Origin: Uloborus plumipes
Lineage: Eukaryota > Arthropoda > Arachnida > Araneae > Uloboridae
Direction: 5' to 3'
Assembly: GCA_038373865.1 (NCBI GenBank)
Contig: JAXGGA010004741.1
Coordinates: 1-64,000 of the forward strand
DNA length: 64,000 nucleotides
Shown here: positions 21,767 to 34,353 of the stretch, piece by piece
Position numbering within the stretch: position 1 is the stretch's first letter
Layout: each line of letters begins with the position of its first letter
Notes under the pieces: model-generated
Told to the model about the DNA's origin: nothing
The model's input: the letters and a program-made list of their open reading frames with translations, nothing else
Database searches by the model: none
Position numbers and translations under genes: made by a program

Positions 21767-23120
21767 CTAGCTGTCGTGGCCGTCACGAAACTTTCTTCTA
21801 TATCTATAATTCAACCGCGACGAGATGGCCGGTGTCAATCAAATGAGAAAACGAGTCCATTCCTTAAAATAGGTAGAATTTCTACCCATTCAAATTCCCC
21901 CATCAATTGTGAATCCCATTCCTCAATTTTCATCTGCGTATCACCCCTTCCTAAAAATGGACAATCCTGAAAAAAGAAGGAGTCATAGGCCATCTCTGCG
22001 AAGTTGAATTATATCTTATGAATTCCGGTTACAAAATAAAATACGTACTTGCCCGAATAATTGGAGACAGCTTCGATTTCCCTATTATCGTAATAATCCT
22101 GCAAATGCAGAATCAATGAGCGAAATTGGAAATCATTGCAAAAGCCTTGTTTAGATTACCGTAAAGTCGGGTTACTTGGACCCACAAGGAGGTTACTTGA
22201 GCCCACTGTAAAATGATAAAATCTGGGTTTGGTACTAGCATTAGAGACTGCAGAGTGCTTCTACCTAGAGGAGAAACGAGGAACTACGTGCAAGTCTTCA
22301 ACTAATAAGTACCAAACCTAAATTTTATCATTTTACTGTAATGGGCTCAAGTAATCCCTTAAGGTCCAAGTAACCCGACTTTACGGTAATTGCAAACATT
22401 TTATTTGTTAGTAAAAAGAAATTGGCAACAGTTAAAAATTTCAAATCATTGAAAGTTTTCAGCTGTTTTGATAATTAAATAGCGTGAAAGCGATTTTTTA
22501 ATAATTTAATTTTTCGCATTGTCGACTAAGCGCAAAAATCACCCCACCCTCCCCCTGGGGCGATTGGCTCCAAAATTTAATCGATGCTTGCTTCCTTATT
22601 GTGTTAGTGTTATTCCAAATTTCATTCAAATCGCAGCAATATTTCCCGAGATACAGAAGGTGCAATGACAAAAAAAAGCACTTTTGATTGCTCCACCCCC
22701 CCTTCAAGATATTGACACACAAATTGAATCAGCACCTGTACTCAATAGGGTCTACCTATGGACCAATTTTCGTTTGATTCCGCCGGTTACTTCCTGAGAT
22801 ATAGCAGTCACCCCGGCGCAGAACACGTGCGATTGCTCCACCCAACGTGGAGGAATTCGCTAAAAAAAGTCAGGTGCACCAGTTCATATAGTGGTACATA
22901 TGTGCAAAAATTTTTGTTCGATTTCGTGCAGTAGTTTTTGTTCTAGCACGGCCACAAAAACTGGTCACACACATACAGACTCACACACAGACAGACATTT
23001 TCCAAAAATGGTCGAAATGGACTCAGCGCATCTGAAAACGTGCAAATCCGTCAAAATTCGACATTCGAGAATTTTCACGAAACCAATACTTTCTCCTATA
23101 TATTAGATATAGAAGAAAGT
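21767..23120 (+). mobile_element. Helentron/HINE-like element, copy 2
   Basis: From 22012 it tracks 1-1339 closely. ACTTTCTTCTATATCTA at 21790 is mirrored by the terminal hairpin at 23088-23120 (ACTTTCTCCTATAT, TTAG, ATATAGAAGAAAGT), giving subterminal inverted repeats. Order is unique part, one 144-145-base unit (22687-22831), short CAGACA microsatellite, hairpin. A 228-base MITE is inserted at 22159-22386. The upstream AACTAGCTGTCGTGGCCGTC is shared with the reverse copy ending at 26600 and may be the true 5' end. Confidence 0.65.
22159..22386. mobile_element. TA-flanked MITE with perfect 24-base inverted termini
   Basis: Ends are CCGTAAAGTCGGGTTACTTG and CAAGTAACCCGACTTTACGG, continuing to 24 bases, each next to TA. 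The paralogous element in copy 1 reads TTTAGATTAATTGC at 143-156 with a single TA (149-150), which is the unoccupied site. Inner arms ACTTGAGCCCA and TGGGCTCAAGT extend the foldback. Tc1/mariner group by target site. Confidence 0.96.
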
Positions 23121-23449
23121 AAAAATCCACCAAAAATGACAAAACATATAGCAAGTTCTAACTGCCGATCTTTACATTCGACCGCAATGCGCATCCAACC
23201 ACGCCACTGCATCTTAACTTCTAGACGCTTATTATTAATTGAAATAATGTAGAATAAAAAAAATAAAAGTTACGGTTTTTTTCCGCAAAAAAGGCAATTT
23301 TCAGACAGTGGGTCTATTTTTCATCAAAAGCCGGCACCATTAGCTTTAAAATGGAGGGTAAATCATAGAGTTCAATAAAGAAATGAAAAAGTTTTGGATT
23401 AGTAAAGAAAACAGGCAAGAGAAATTATTTCTTTAGATAATACGCTACC

Positions 23450-24245
23450 TTGTCTTCACTCACCAACACTTCAGTTTCAAAAATTACCACAAGTGTGATA
23501 ACATAGTTTGCTTCTATTTATCCCTTGTTTCCTTTTACCCCAACTGACTCTACCTATCATCTTACGTCCAAACTTATTTTTCAGTTTGTTCACTTACCAG
23601 CACTTTAGTTTCAAAAATAACCGCAAGTTCGGTAACACACTTTGCTTCCATTTATTCCATGCTCCGTTTTACCCCAACAGACTACCTATGATCATACTTC
23701 CAAACTTATTTTTCAGTTTGTCACTTACCAACACTTTAGTTTCAAAAATTACCACAAGTGTGGTAACGTAGTTTCCTTCCATTTACTCTAAGTTTCCTTT
23801 CACCGCAACTGACTCTGGATAATCTTAATTCCAAACTTATTTGTATATACAGTTCGTTCACTCATTAACACAATAGTTTCAAAAATCACTACAAGTATGG
23901 TAACAGTCTTCTTCCATTTACTCAATGTTCCCTTTTACCTCTAATGACTCTGAGATCTTACTTCGAAACTAATTTTCCAGTTCGTTCGCTCACTAACACT
24001 ATAGTTTCAAAAATCACTACAAATATGGTAACAGTCTTCTTTCATTTACCCAATGTTTCTTTTTACCATTAATGACTCTTTGATTTTACTTCCAAACTTG
24101 TTTTTCAGTTCGTTCACTCACCAACACTATAGATTCAAAGATCACTACAAATATGGTAACAGTCTTCTTCCATTTACTCAATGTTCCCTTTTACCTCTAA
24201 TGACTCTGTGATCTTACTTCGAAACTTATTTTTTAGTTCGTGCAT
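23450..24245 (+). repeat. 128-137-bp tandem array, six units
   Basis: The landmark AGTTTCAAAAATNACNACAA recurs at 23473, 23607, 23738, 23875, 24003 and, as AGATTCAAAGATCAC, near 24131. Each unit also carries CTTCCATTTA, CTTTTACC, TGACTCT and ACTTATTTTTCAGTT. Diverged, with the last three units most alike. Confidence 0.9.
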
Positions 24246-24989
24246 ATAAAGACAGACCTTTTCGAAAGACAGACAAAGAACACTCAAGATAGAAACCTCA
24301 CCATGTGTGGGATCTTTCTTTTTGTGTATATGGCTTTTTGTGGCCATTGACAAATACTAAGGCGCATTTTCTTCTCCTGAATGGGTGACTCGCTGACAAT
24401 CGGGAAGGTATTGTCCTAGTTATTCTTATGGATTTCAAAGGTTTCTCAGTTCAAGTTTCTGGAGAAAAATATCATCACCAAGTCGAAACATTAATCTTTC
24501 GCTATGGATTATTAATCTTATATATGGAGCCCTATTATAGACTGAAATTAAAGATGTACATTATTTAGCGTCTTAAATTTTTTTTTAGATCTATAGCAAT
24601 ACATCTAAATGACATTTCATTCATTTGTCTTTATTTTAATTATACACAGATCTACTTCTCTAGACGAATCTGAAAGGCTATATAATATTGTTGACGGTTT
24701 AGGGCATCATGTCAGCAAGGACCTTCTCTTTGTATCCACTCCTGATAGTAGAGAAGAATACTTTTCATACTCTCTACTTTTCTTACAGCTTTTAGGATTA
24801 CTTTAATTAGAAATATCTCTTAATGAAGGAAACTTTTAAGTATTTTAGGTTGGGTGCTCGTATAAGCCACATATACAACATCCTTTCTTGTCACTTTGGA
24901 CTTTTTTTAAACTATGAGGATCCATCTAAAAGTTTTCATCCATCCAATAACATAGCACGACCGCGGCGGTGAGGATCTTGGCATTCATT
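24246..24989. other. No gene supported
   Basis: The frame at 24609-24806 follows an acceptor-like TATACACAG but matches nothing known. Otherwise AT-rich single-copy-looking sequence. Confidence 0.3.
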
Positions 24990-25330
24990 GTTGCGTACAC
25001 CATTTTATCTCACCACTCGAATTTCAACAGGGACACTCTCCTCCAAGATCACAAAACAAAAAAGCAGCGACTCCAGCCCTGTTTATTTAACGTTGTGAAG
25101 AGAACAGTTTGAAATTTCCTGATACCACAGAGAGAGGGAGAAAGGAGAGAAAAACTTGATCCTTTGGCGGGGAAAACTCCGCGGATTCGTATCTTGACAC
25201 CTAGAAGGGTGCTCTGTCATGCATGAGCGGGAAGAGGAGGGATTCCTCGGGAAGAGGAATGGGATGCCGGAGAGGAGGAGGAGATAGGAGGGAATACGGA
25301 CTCAATGTGGCTGACTTTGCAGAAAGTGCC
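24990..25330. promoter_or_regulatory. Purine-rich, GC-elevated block; possible promoter or 5' leader
   Basis: Plus strand is strongly purine-rich (GAGAGAGGGAGAAAGGAGAG at 25130, GAGGAGGAGGAGATAGGAGG at 25270), which on the minus strand is a polypyrimidine/GAGA-type region. No match elsewhere in the window and no convincing coding frame. The role is guesswork from composition. Confidence 0.2.
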
Positions 25331-25904
25331 CTCTTTTACTTTACACTTCTTGACACTGACAGAGTGGAGTATGAAACTTGTGGAGCAATAAGTCTCTCGC
25401 TGTTCGAAATAATCTCCCAAATACTTGCCTCGAACGTGTTTTAGAAAAAAAGGATGGTATCGAGTCTTTTGTAAAAACTGAAGAAGACTCATCTAACAGT
25501 GGCGTGATAACAGTTGTTGATGGTGATGGTAAATAACGTTTTCTGCCTTGTATTCAATTAAAATAATTAATCTACTTGGGCTAATCATATTATTTTGCTA
25601 ATGCAAAGTGGTATAGTGAACGGATTTGTATTCTGCTATATATATTCATGGTATATGGGTAGTTCTCTCCAAACCGTCCAAATAAGAGCTAAGCAAATAT
25701 TTTCTCTTAACTTTATTAAAACCACGCGTTTTTTTCTCTCTCTTTTCTTTCCTTCTTTTTTATTTATTTATTATTTTTAATGCGATAATCTAAGCTCATC
25801 TATAGTAGGAAAAATATTGATCGTGATCAATCATGTTTATTTTTCGAACAAATGTTGAAACAAAAAACGACCATCTACAAAACAAACAGCTTTATTTGAG
25901 ACTA

Positions 25905-26600
25905 TCTTTAGGGCCCTTGCTTGCCCTTACAAACAATGGTGACAACTACAAATAACATCAAAAAACGGACGTTTTTCTCATTTAATGTGACTGCTATATC
26001 TCGAGAAGTAAGGAACGTAATCAAACAAAAGTTGATCTTCAAGTTGATGTTTGTGAATAGAAGAGTTGATTCAATGTTTGCGTCAATAGCAATGAGGGGG
26101 GTTGTGCAATCAAACATGCTTGTTTTATTATTGCAACTGCTATGTCTCAAGAAACATTGGTACGATTTGAATGAACTTTGGATCAACATTAAACCGATAT
26201 AAAAGCAAGCTCCGATTAAATTTCGGCTACAATCGCTGCAGGGGGGAGGGGGGAGATTTTTGAGTTTTTTTCCGCCTTATCAAAAATCTGAAAGATAAAT
26301 CCATTTAGAGGTTGCTTTCACGCTATTCAATTGTTATCAAAACGTCAGAAAATCGTTAGTGATTTAAACTTTTTAATTGTTGCCATTTTCTATTTGCTAA
26401 CAAATAAAATTTTTGTAATTAAGCTGAACAAGGCTGTTACAATGAATTGCAATTTTGCTCTTTTACCCTGTTTTTGCAGCAGTATTACGATAATTGGGAA
26501 ATTGAAGTTTACTATTAAAATCTCCAACTATTTAGGAGAGCATTTTGCTTTGTAACTGGAATTCATAAGATCGAAGTAGAAGACAGTTTCGTGATGGCCA
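25905..26600 (-). mobile_element. Helentron/HINE-like element, diverged reverse copy 3
   Basis: The complement shares TGGCCATCACGAAACT, CTTATGAATTCCAGTTACAA, CAATTTCCCAATTATCGTAA, AATAGCGTGAAAGC and GAGATATAGCAGTCAC with copies 1 and 2. It stops within the tandem-unit region, lacking the microsatellite and the terminal hairpin, so its 3' end is truncated. Confidence 0.75.
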
Positions 26601-27984
26601 TAAAATACTAGTTATGTATATACTTATTTATTTATTTTGCGATACTAATACTTCATGGTAATTTAAAGGAATTTTTAAATTTAAAATATGTTATGCATTT
26701 TCTACTAAAAAAGAATAATAAAGGATAATAAACATGTGTGTCATCTTCTCTACCAAAATCTCGATGAAACTTAAAATACAATAAAATGTTAGAGCTAGGT
26801 TTTTTAAGCAAAGAATTGACATTTCGATTAATTGGAACACTATGCTGCCTATAGCTAAACCTGCAATCTTATGATTGAAATGCTTGCTTAAATTGAAAAA
26901 CTGCAAACTCGGAAATAGCTTACTCATTGCGTCGGAAAACGCATAAAATATCAATGATGCAAACCCAAAAGGTAAAATAGTTCATAAATGATAATTTTTA
27001 TTAGTGGCATCGCATATTTTAAAACGGTACATTAACATCGCCTAGAGATGGAGGAAACGACCTTTTAAATCGTTTAATTACATTTTAGAAATACATAATG
27101 AATAAAAGCAAATAATTTAAGCTACAATATCAGTAAATCGTCCAGCTCATTAATTACATGTTCTATTTTCTTCAAAAAGTATGGTAAATTACCGTAACAT
27201 AAATAAATCAACAGCGTAAATAATATGGGACGAAGTTAAAAATGATATTTGTTTTTTACTACACACATATTCAGTGCAATCGCGTTAAGATTCATACGAC
27301 ACTATTCCGTTTTGCTACATAAATGGCGCTATAAACAACTTTTCTCATTGATTTTATGGACCAAGAAGAAATGTATGACTTTCGGGACCTAGCTCAATGC
27401 ACAGTAATTGGACCCTCCGAAAGAAACGGAAACAGATGATGCATAAATATTTAACGAAGTAGCATAAATCTCTATATGGTCGCCTTCTATTTATAGCCTT
27501 AAAATTGCATCTGCAGAATTTATGCACTATCTAATATATAATATGTACTGGCTGATCATAAGTGACAGGTGAAATGTTTTCGGGAATGCATCATATGTTA
27601 TTTTAAATTCGATTGCACTGTTTGTAGGATTTTCATATCTTTTTTATTTTTATTTCACTGGAAATTTTTTTTTTTTGAAAGGTAACATCTTTCCTGGTAA
27701 CGTTACGGGATTTTACTGGTTTCCACCACTTTCCTGCGAAACACAAGTATATTTGCAAAATGTTTCCGAAATTGCTGACTTTTAACGGGAAATTTTGCCA
27801 GATATATTACTGACAGAATTTAAACACATTAGCTGCCCAACATTTTCCAGGAAGGTCTATGTTTTTTTTTAATTCTATTTTTTAAATTTTTTTTATTTAT
27901 TTATTTATTTTTTTTTTTAGTGTTATGGCCGACTTCTGTGGAATAGCGAAGCACTGGTGCACTAACCCGACACTTGAATTTACT
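26601..27984. other. AT-rich sequence, nothing recognised
   Basis: T-rich and A-rich low-complexity runs, for example 27860-27920. No gene or defined element. Confidence 0.35.
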
Positions 27985-28305
27985 AGTTACCGTCCGTCCG
28001 GGAAATTTGCGTCTAGCACTCGCGAACAGTTCCATTTAAAAAAAGGTAGATGGATTGCCAGTGATAATTTTCCGTAGTTTTAATTCAAAACTTGCATTTG
28101 CTATATCCTTTTGAAGTATTCAACTAAACTAAGTATTCGAAATGAGCATCGTTCCGCGTTGTTTGATACGGCTCCAAATGCTTTTTATTATTCTTCCCCT
28201 TATTGTTGTCTTACCTAACACCCCTATTTTGGTAAGATCAGAGAGGACCTGACGCATGCGTAAATGCGCGGAAGGTTTCAACAAAGAAGATCAGACAGTA
28301 TAAGT
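27985..28305 (-). repeat. Dispersed repeat R1, copy 3
   Basis: Complement of 7032-7345 and 11070-11375: CATCGTTCCGCGTTGTTTGA, CTTCCCCTTATTGTTGTCTT and CCTGACGCATGCGTAAATG are the shared landmarks. Homology extends to CCGTCCGTCC at its left edge. Confidence 0.8.
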
Positions 28306-28334
28306 ACTTAAAATGCTTTTGAATGTTGTTGCAA

Positions 28335-28573
28335 CTTGGAATGCGCTGCTTCACGTTTCCAACTGTACCGTCATTGGCTGTGTAGTCCGACTTCCACTGT
28401 ACACACATGTCGTAGGGACCCGTTTATAGGGTAGGTATTCACACAACAACACATTCCTACAAGGAAAGGACAAGGACAGGAGAGAGAAAGTAAATCCATG
28501 GCCTCAATTCGAACCTGCAACCTCCCCATCCGTGTCACACTTCTCTGATCGATAGGCAGAAAGGCGGCTGTTT
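28335..28573 (-). mobile_element. tRNA-derived SINE (family B)
   Basis: Shares GCGCTGCTTCACGTTTCCAA, CATTGGCTGTGTAGTCCGAC and GGACAAGGACAGGAG with the element at 14985-15394. The minus-strand head contains GTCAGAGAAG-like and GGTTCGAATTG sequence, consistent with A and B boxes. No target duplication found. Confidence 0.8.
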
Positions 28574-28946
28574 TAATCAATAGTTCAAGCTAGACAGATT
28601 CAAAATTGCACAAATTGAGATGATATAAATAAGTATGAAATTACATAGGAGGACGAAATTAAATGAATGAGAAGTTGACTAAGTAATCAGAGGGGAAAAT
28701 ATATATTTGCGACAATCAAGTCTTGAAATTACTTGCGACTCTATTCCTAATTAACCTTGATATGCATTAATTTTCACTTTAAAACCACCTCAAATTCTAT
28801 CCAAGAAAAATGAAACGCATTTCCTACAATACCAATACTAGCTGTACCATTATAAATTTTGTGCAACGTTTTTTCTTAGCCATGGAAACAAAGAGTAGCA
28901 GTGTAATGCTGCTCTGGAAAGTTAAACTATGACCTTGACACTGTAT

Positions 28947-29084
28947 CCTTCTTTTTGGATAATAGGAAGGGTAATTGCCGCAGATTTCAGTTGGAATACT
29001 ACGAAGGCGATACAGCAAGGCGACTACGAAAGCACCCCAACTCAATTCAGTGCCAATTACTCTTTCCTATTATCCGGAAAGGAG
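28947..29084. repeat. Inverted repeat, about 31-base arms
   Basis: Left arm 28947-28977 (GGATAATAGGAAGGGTAATT inside) pairs with right arm 29053-29084 (AATTACTCTTTCCTATTATCC) with few mismatches around a 75-base loop. The open frame across it (28929-29168) is probably accidental. Confidence 0.75.
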
Positions 29085-29133
29085 GAAACATTGTCTATGT
29101 CGACGGTCAATTTACAAAAGGAGCACTATAAAC

Positions 29134-29394
29134 TAGGGATGAACCGATTAATCGGCAGTACCGATTAATTAGCCATAGTCGGCCATTTTGCCTATTATTG
29201 ATAATCGGCAAAAATTTTCCGCTTAATCGGCGAAAAAATTATTGTTTATATTAGTTTTTTTTAGTTTTAATTCACCAAGAAAAGAGGATAAATAGTTTTA
29301 TAAGCAGTAAATAAAAGTAATCGGATCAGCCAAGTAATCGGCCGACTATCACAAGACTCGTTAATCGGCCAATTTGTTTATCGGTGCATCTCTA
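29134..29394. mobile_element. hAT-type MITE, decayed
   Basis: Ends TAGGGATGAACCGATTAATC and ATCGGTGCATCTCTA are complementary apart from mismatches, and the interior repeats TAATCGG and CCGATTA. Such TAGRGATG...CATCYCTA ends are found in hAT elements. Flanking 8-mers CTATAAAC and CTATCATA are only partly alike. Confidence 0.75.
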
Positions 29395-30225
29395 CTATCA
29401 TAAACCAAACATCTTTCTACATTAAAAGAGGAATCCTCGAAACAATGAAATACATTTGAATTTCTTTGCAGACTTTTGCTTTCAACTTTGTTTTGATCTT
29501 ACTATTGCAATTAACATTTTTTTTTAAACACAAATATACTTGTTTATGTTTTAGTTCTTATTTAGGTTTTGGTAATGAATTGCATTGTGGGCATTCACCC
29601 ATGTTATCACCACTAGTTATGTTCGTTTCGTTAATTGGAGATAAATATTAAATATTTCGTCGACCGTTCGTGAGAAAGTTATGTTTCTTATTTATTATTT
29701 AGTCATGAAATTACTCTTCAAACCACGAAAAATAGGATAAAATAATAAAACATTTGTCCACAAGTTCACAAAATAAGTAACAATTTTCAAGATCAATCCG
29801 AATATTACCAAATTCAAAAAAATCAGCACTAAGAAAAATTTACATACAAACCCAGAATATTTCTTCCACTATAGCTTTGATTTTCCGTGAAATATCTATA
29901 ATTATTTTCACGAAAAAATATTTTAAAAACTCTAAATACAATTATTTAATATGATTCAAGATCAAAAAAAATAGTAAAGGTCAAAAACATTTATAAATAC
30001 GTTTCATAGAACACTGACACAAATGAAGAAGTGGAGAGGATAGTTTTAGCTGCATGCCTTTTTAGCCTACTTTCCCGTTAAAAACAAAAGATAAACGAAA
30101 AAGGCATTAAAAGTGGCTTAATGCATCCAAAAAATACCGCCAAGTCAAAAAAAAATCAAAAAGAAATAAAAAGATAAAATAAATATCGAAAAATTGAAAA
30201 TTGGAAAGTAGGGTATTGAGATGGG
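29395..30225. other. AT-rich sequence, nothing recognised
   Basis: No coding or repeat signal that can be supported. Confidence 0.35.
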
Positions 30226-30990
30226 GAATTTGTGCGTCTGTCGTTCTGCCTGTCTGTCTGTCCCCCCTAATAACTTTTGAATGAACATTCCGATTTGAAC
30301 AAACTTTTTTTTGTTGGAAAGATCTCGGCGAGTACAGCTTATTCCTATATTTGATTTTTCGATTTGAACAATTTTTGGTTCAACTTTGAGCCGTTCAAAC
30401 AACCTGTCCCGCGATACTAACTTTTTAATGAACAGTTCAATTTGAACAAACTTTTTTTTGTTGGAAAGATCTTATCAAGGATACTTCATTCCCGCATTTA
30501 CATTTTTGATTTGAACAATTTTTCGTTCAACATTGAACCGTTCAAACAAGCTCCCTTCAAACAAGCCCCTAATAATTTTTGTGTGACCAGTCGGATTTAA
30601 ACAAACTTTTTTTTTGTTCGAAGGATCTCAACAAGGATACTTTATTATCACATTTCAATTTTCAATTTGAACATTTTTTCGTTCAACATTGAACCGTTCA
30701 AACAAACTGTCACCCCTAACAACTTTTGAGTGAACAGTCCTATTTAAACGAACTTTTTTTTTTTGTTGAAGGATCTCGGCAAGGATACTTCATTACCTTA
30801 TTAAATTTTCAATTTGAACATTTTTTCGTTCAATATTGAACCGTTAAAGCAACCTTTCCCCACCTAATAACTTTTAAGAAAACCGTCCGAATTGAATAAA
30901 CTTTTTTTGTTCGAAAGATCTCGGAGAGGCTCATTCCCATATTTCGCTCTTTGATTTGAACCATTTTTCGTTCAACGTTGAACCCTTCAG
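30226..30990 (+). repeat. 150-bp tandem array, five units, after a GTCT microsatellite
   Basis: A short CTGTCTGTCTGTCC run at 30248-30262 is followed by units starting near 30266, 30415, 30570, 30715 and 30865. Each has AATAACTTTTGAATGAACA, TTGAACAAACTTTTTTT, GTTGGAAAGATCTCGGC and TTTTTCGTTCAACATTGAAC. The combination of GTCT microsatellite and about 150-base tandem core is the same layout as in the Helentron-like elements, although the sequence is unrelated. Confidence 0.88.
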
Positions 30991-32600
30991 AAAAAAAACT
31001 TAACATTAGCGCCTACGGGGGAATTTAAGTTGAATGTTGATCCTGAACTTAAAGAAGGATTTCCTTCAAACTAACTTTGTAAGAAAATGGTTTTGATAAA
31101 TAATGTATGTAAAGTACTTTTCTGAGTATTCTTCTGGGAGGACTCTGATTCCGACTCTGACTCCGCAAACACGGTAAAAATGCAGGCTCAGAAAAAAATG
31201 ACTGACTGTGCAGACGATTTTTTTATTTATTTATTTGTTTTGTTTTATTGATTTATTTTTTCTTTTGGCAGACGATTGTTTTTTGTAACAAAATTTTTTT
31301 ATTCGCGAGAGCATTTTATTCTTTCTTTATATTTAACAACTGGCAACGGATTAAAAGTGAAATTCGAGACATTTTATTAACGTACGAGTTTTTTTTTTTT
31401 TTCTTTCTTTCATAAAATGTGTTTTGATGTTCTTTATACTTTTATTTATTTATTTATTTATTTATTTTTTGAAAACGATTGGGGATTTTTTCTACGGAAG
31501 AACTATAACAGTTACATTCTCTAAAAGGTGCGACAAAACTTTATTTATTCGTTTATTTACTTTTTACGTGTCTATTTCATCGCATGAGAGGGGTATATTT
31601 TGCTTTTAGAAATCAGCTTTACGTGCGAAAAAGGTATGTTTGACATAATTTTCAGTCTCAGATAATCAAGAGAATATTGATCAGATGCTAGAATGCTGAT
31701 GTCGATGTACGGGAAAGTAGGCTCGTTTAGTTCTTAACAGAACTTCTTGTTTTTATTTTTTTTTTCTTCAAAATTATTTAATCATCATTTCCTCAATCAT
31801 TAAGAAAATAATAATAAACGTTACTCAGAAATGCATTTATAGCTGGTATTGTAACATTCCGAACATTGATGCCATTTTGCAAAATTTATCATGTCTTTCT
31901 TTATTTAAAAAGAGTGCTTCTACTATGTTTCAAGTTTCACTGGCTTCCTTAGAAGGAAGAATTTTATAAAAATGAAATAAATAAATGTCATTTTACTAAG
32001 ATATTTATATATGTATATGTTATATGTGTATAATAGAGTTTAAAAAGTTAAAGATTGATAAATTACTGACACGTGTTGCTGGGTTACAACGAATTAGAAA
32101 GTCATTCTATGTGAACTTTTTGTCTAATTTTATTGCATCCATATATAAGCTCACATCTTTATCCAAGAGGTTAAATTGTGTGCCCACGTGTCTGAAGTTT
32201 TTCCCTCAAATTTATTCAGTTTATATGTAGCTGTTAATGTTTTTAAGTAATAAATTTTATGTGCTGCATCATCACATCTTTCTCATCTTCCAAACTTCCT
32301 GATTCAGAATGAGTCAAATCATTTAGAAGTGGTCCGTTCATCTGAATGAGTGTTGCGTCTTTCAGTTCTCTTAGGGAAATTTACAGCGCTATGTATGGGA
32401 AAGAAGGGCCAGCGTGAACTTCTTTTCTTTTTCATATCTTGTAAAAAGAAAGATAATCAATTTATCACTGCGTAAATGTTTCCGTGATTAAATAGTTTTT
32501 ACTTGCCTTGTGGAGCTTTTTAAGATTTTTTGGAAAATTATTTATTTATGTTTTTTTTTAAAAATTCCCCATTTAAAAAACCGGGGCTTTTTGAAACCTG
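30991..32600. other. AT-rich sequence with TTTA runs
   Basis: Includes a TTTA microsatellite at about 31440-31470. No gene recognised. Confidence 0.4.
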
Positions 32601-32601
32601 C

Positions 32602-32815
32602 AAGAAACCAAGGAAGGATCCAGATTTTTTTCAGGAGAGGGTCATTTTCGGAAAGGGGGGGATCAAATTTTAGTTTTTGTGCGAAAACGGAGGGAGGGTA
32701 TTTGGCGATTTTTTAAAATATAAGTGCCAAAAATGCAGTTTTAGGCTATATTTGGTTGTTTAAGGGAGGAGTCATGACCCCCATGCCCCCCCCCTCCTTT
32801 CGATCCGCGCCTGAA
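32602..32815. mobile_element. GGATCC-ended MITE, copy 1
   Basis: Starts near AAGGATCCAG and ends CGATCCGCGCCTGAAA. It shares TAAGTGCCAAAAATGCAGTTT, TATTTGGT and CATGACCCCCATG with the cleaner copy at 43812-44002, each word being cut by one or two mismatches. Confidence 0.7.
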
Positions 32816-34339
32816 AGAAACTCCTATGAAACTTTGACTTAAAGCAAAAAAAAAATCTATTTTTTAGAGTATTTTAGGTTGGTTCACAAATTATACATGT
32901 TTATTTACTGAGCTGCTGAAGCAGAGGCACTGACTCTCTCAGTTTTGTTGCGTTCATCTATTGAAAAAAATTTCAACTCTTAATCACAAATGCTGGTGAC
33001 ATTATATATTGCTAAAGCGGATATTGTGCTTCTACGATGATTTACGAGCTAAACTTATATAAATATACAAATGTAAGTGCATTTTTAACAAAATAATTGA
33101 ATAAAAATTTTCGAAAAAGTCGCATCTCAAGATTTTTTCACAACTCACATTTCTCTTTCTCTTTTATTCTTTTTATCTACATTTCGCAAAAGTGACACAA
33201 CTTAAAAATCACAGCATTGAAGAAAATCAAGGTTTTATGCAATTATAAATTTAATTAATTAAGTCTCAAATATTACAATAAGCGCAAAAAATTTACTATG
33301 TGATGTTTACGAATTAGAGCAATTACATTTAGCAAAAAAGCATCAAATACTTCCGAAAAGTCCGTAAATACTCCACATTTGTTGGATCCTTGTTTTGTTG
33401 CATGAATTTTATGAGGAATATGGACTAGTTTCTGTAAAAGACAGTTAAATTTTGAAAATTTCCCGAAACAGTTTTTTTTTTTGGCTCCGTTAAAAGACGG
33501 ATTTTAAGAGATCTGTCCGTTCTGGAGAAAAAATATTATTTTAAAAAAATTCTGGAAATCTTCAAAATTTAACTGCATTATATAGATTAAAAGACCATGT
33601 TTTTCGCAAAGTTCGTTAAGACAGAAAACATATATATATTATTTTCTCCCTTAAATGTAATATTTTGCATCGTTATGACGAACACTTATTTCAATTATAC
33701 TACAAAATAAACTCATTCAAACAGACAAATGTTTCAACCCAAAATTAGCTTTTGCGTCTCCTGCAAAATTTGGATTTTCAGAATGAGCAGGTCACAAAAT
33801 TAACAATTCAATTGACTGTTCACATCGAAAAGATCATATCGAAACTTTCACGAACAGACTGTAATAAGGGGTCTCTTAAAAGTTTGACAGTTTTGCTATT
33901 AAAACCTCCTCCTATATGAATGACATCTGTTCCAAACAATTTTGATCTAATTAAGCGACTGATTCATAAAACTGAGTTTTTTTCCAATTTTAGCTATTTG
34001 AGTCAACAAAGTAGATGATTCAATTGACCACTAATGCAATTAACCGGCCTCCACAATAGTAAAATTTACTGTTTTCTTAAAATAACACGCACTCTCTCTT
34101 ACTGCAAAATATATGCATGCTATTTATATTAATTTGAAATATTTTCATGCATGCAATACACCACCAACTTGTTTATTCCATACCTGGACCAGTTTCGTGC
34201 TTTTTGGCACTCGCTGGTGTTCTAATTTCACATTAGCTACCAGTTTTTGTTGGTTCTCTTTGCTCTATGAGAGGATTTCGGCCTCCAGCTCGTTTACCTT
34301 CTATTCCATGCTGATGAGTGCCAAAAAGCACGAGACTGC
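32816..34339. other. AT-rich sequence with a weak repeat
   Basis: 33950-34050 resembles 11930-12010. An inverted pair CGTGCTTTTTGGCACTC (about 34196-34213) and GAGTGCCAAAAAGCACG (about 34316-34332) lies just left of the SINE. No gene recognised. Confidence 0.4.
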
Positions 34340-34353
34340 AGTCCATGGATGGA

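Noticed and set aside
24926..25003. Short minus-strand start MVYATMNAKILTAAVVLCYW resembling a signal peptide
   Set aside because: It stops after 25 codons, no good donor is present, and nothing follows; too short to support.
28929..29168. 79-codon plus frame
   Set aside because: Spans an inverted repeat and runs into a decayed hAT MITE; no homology recognised.
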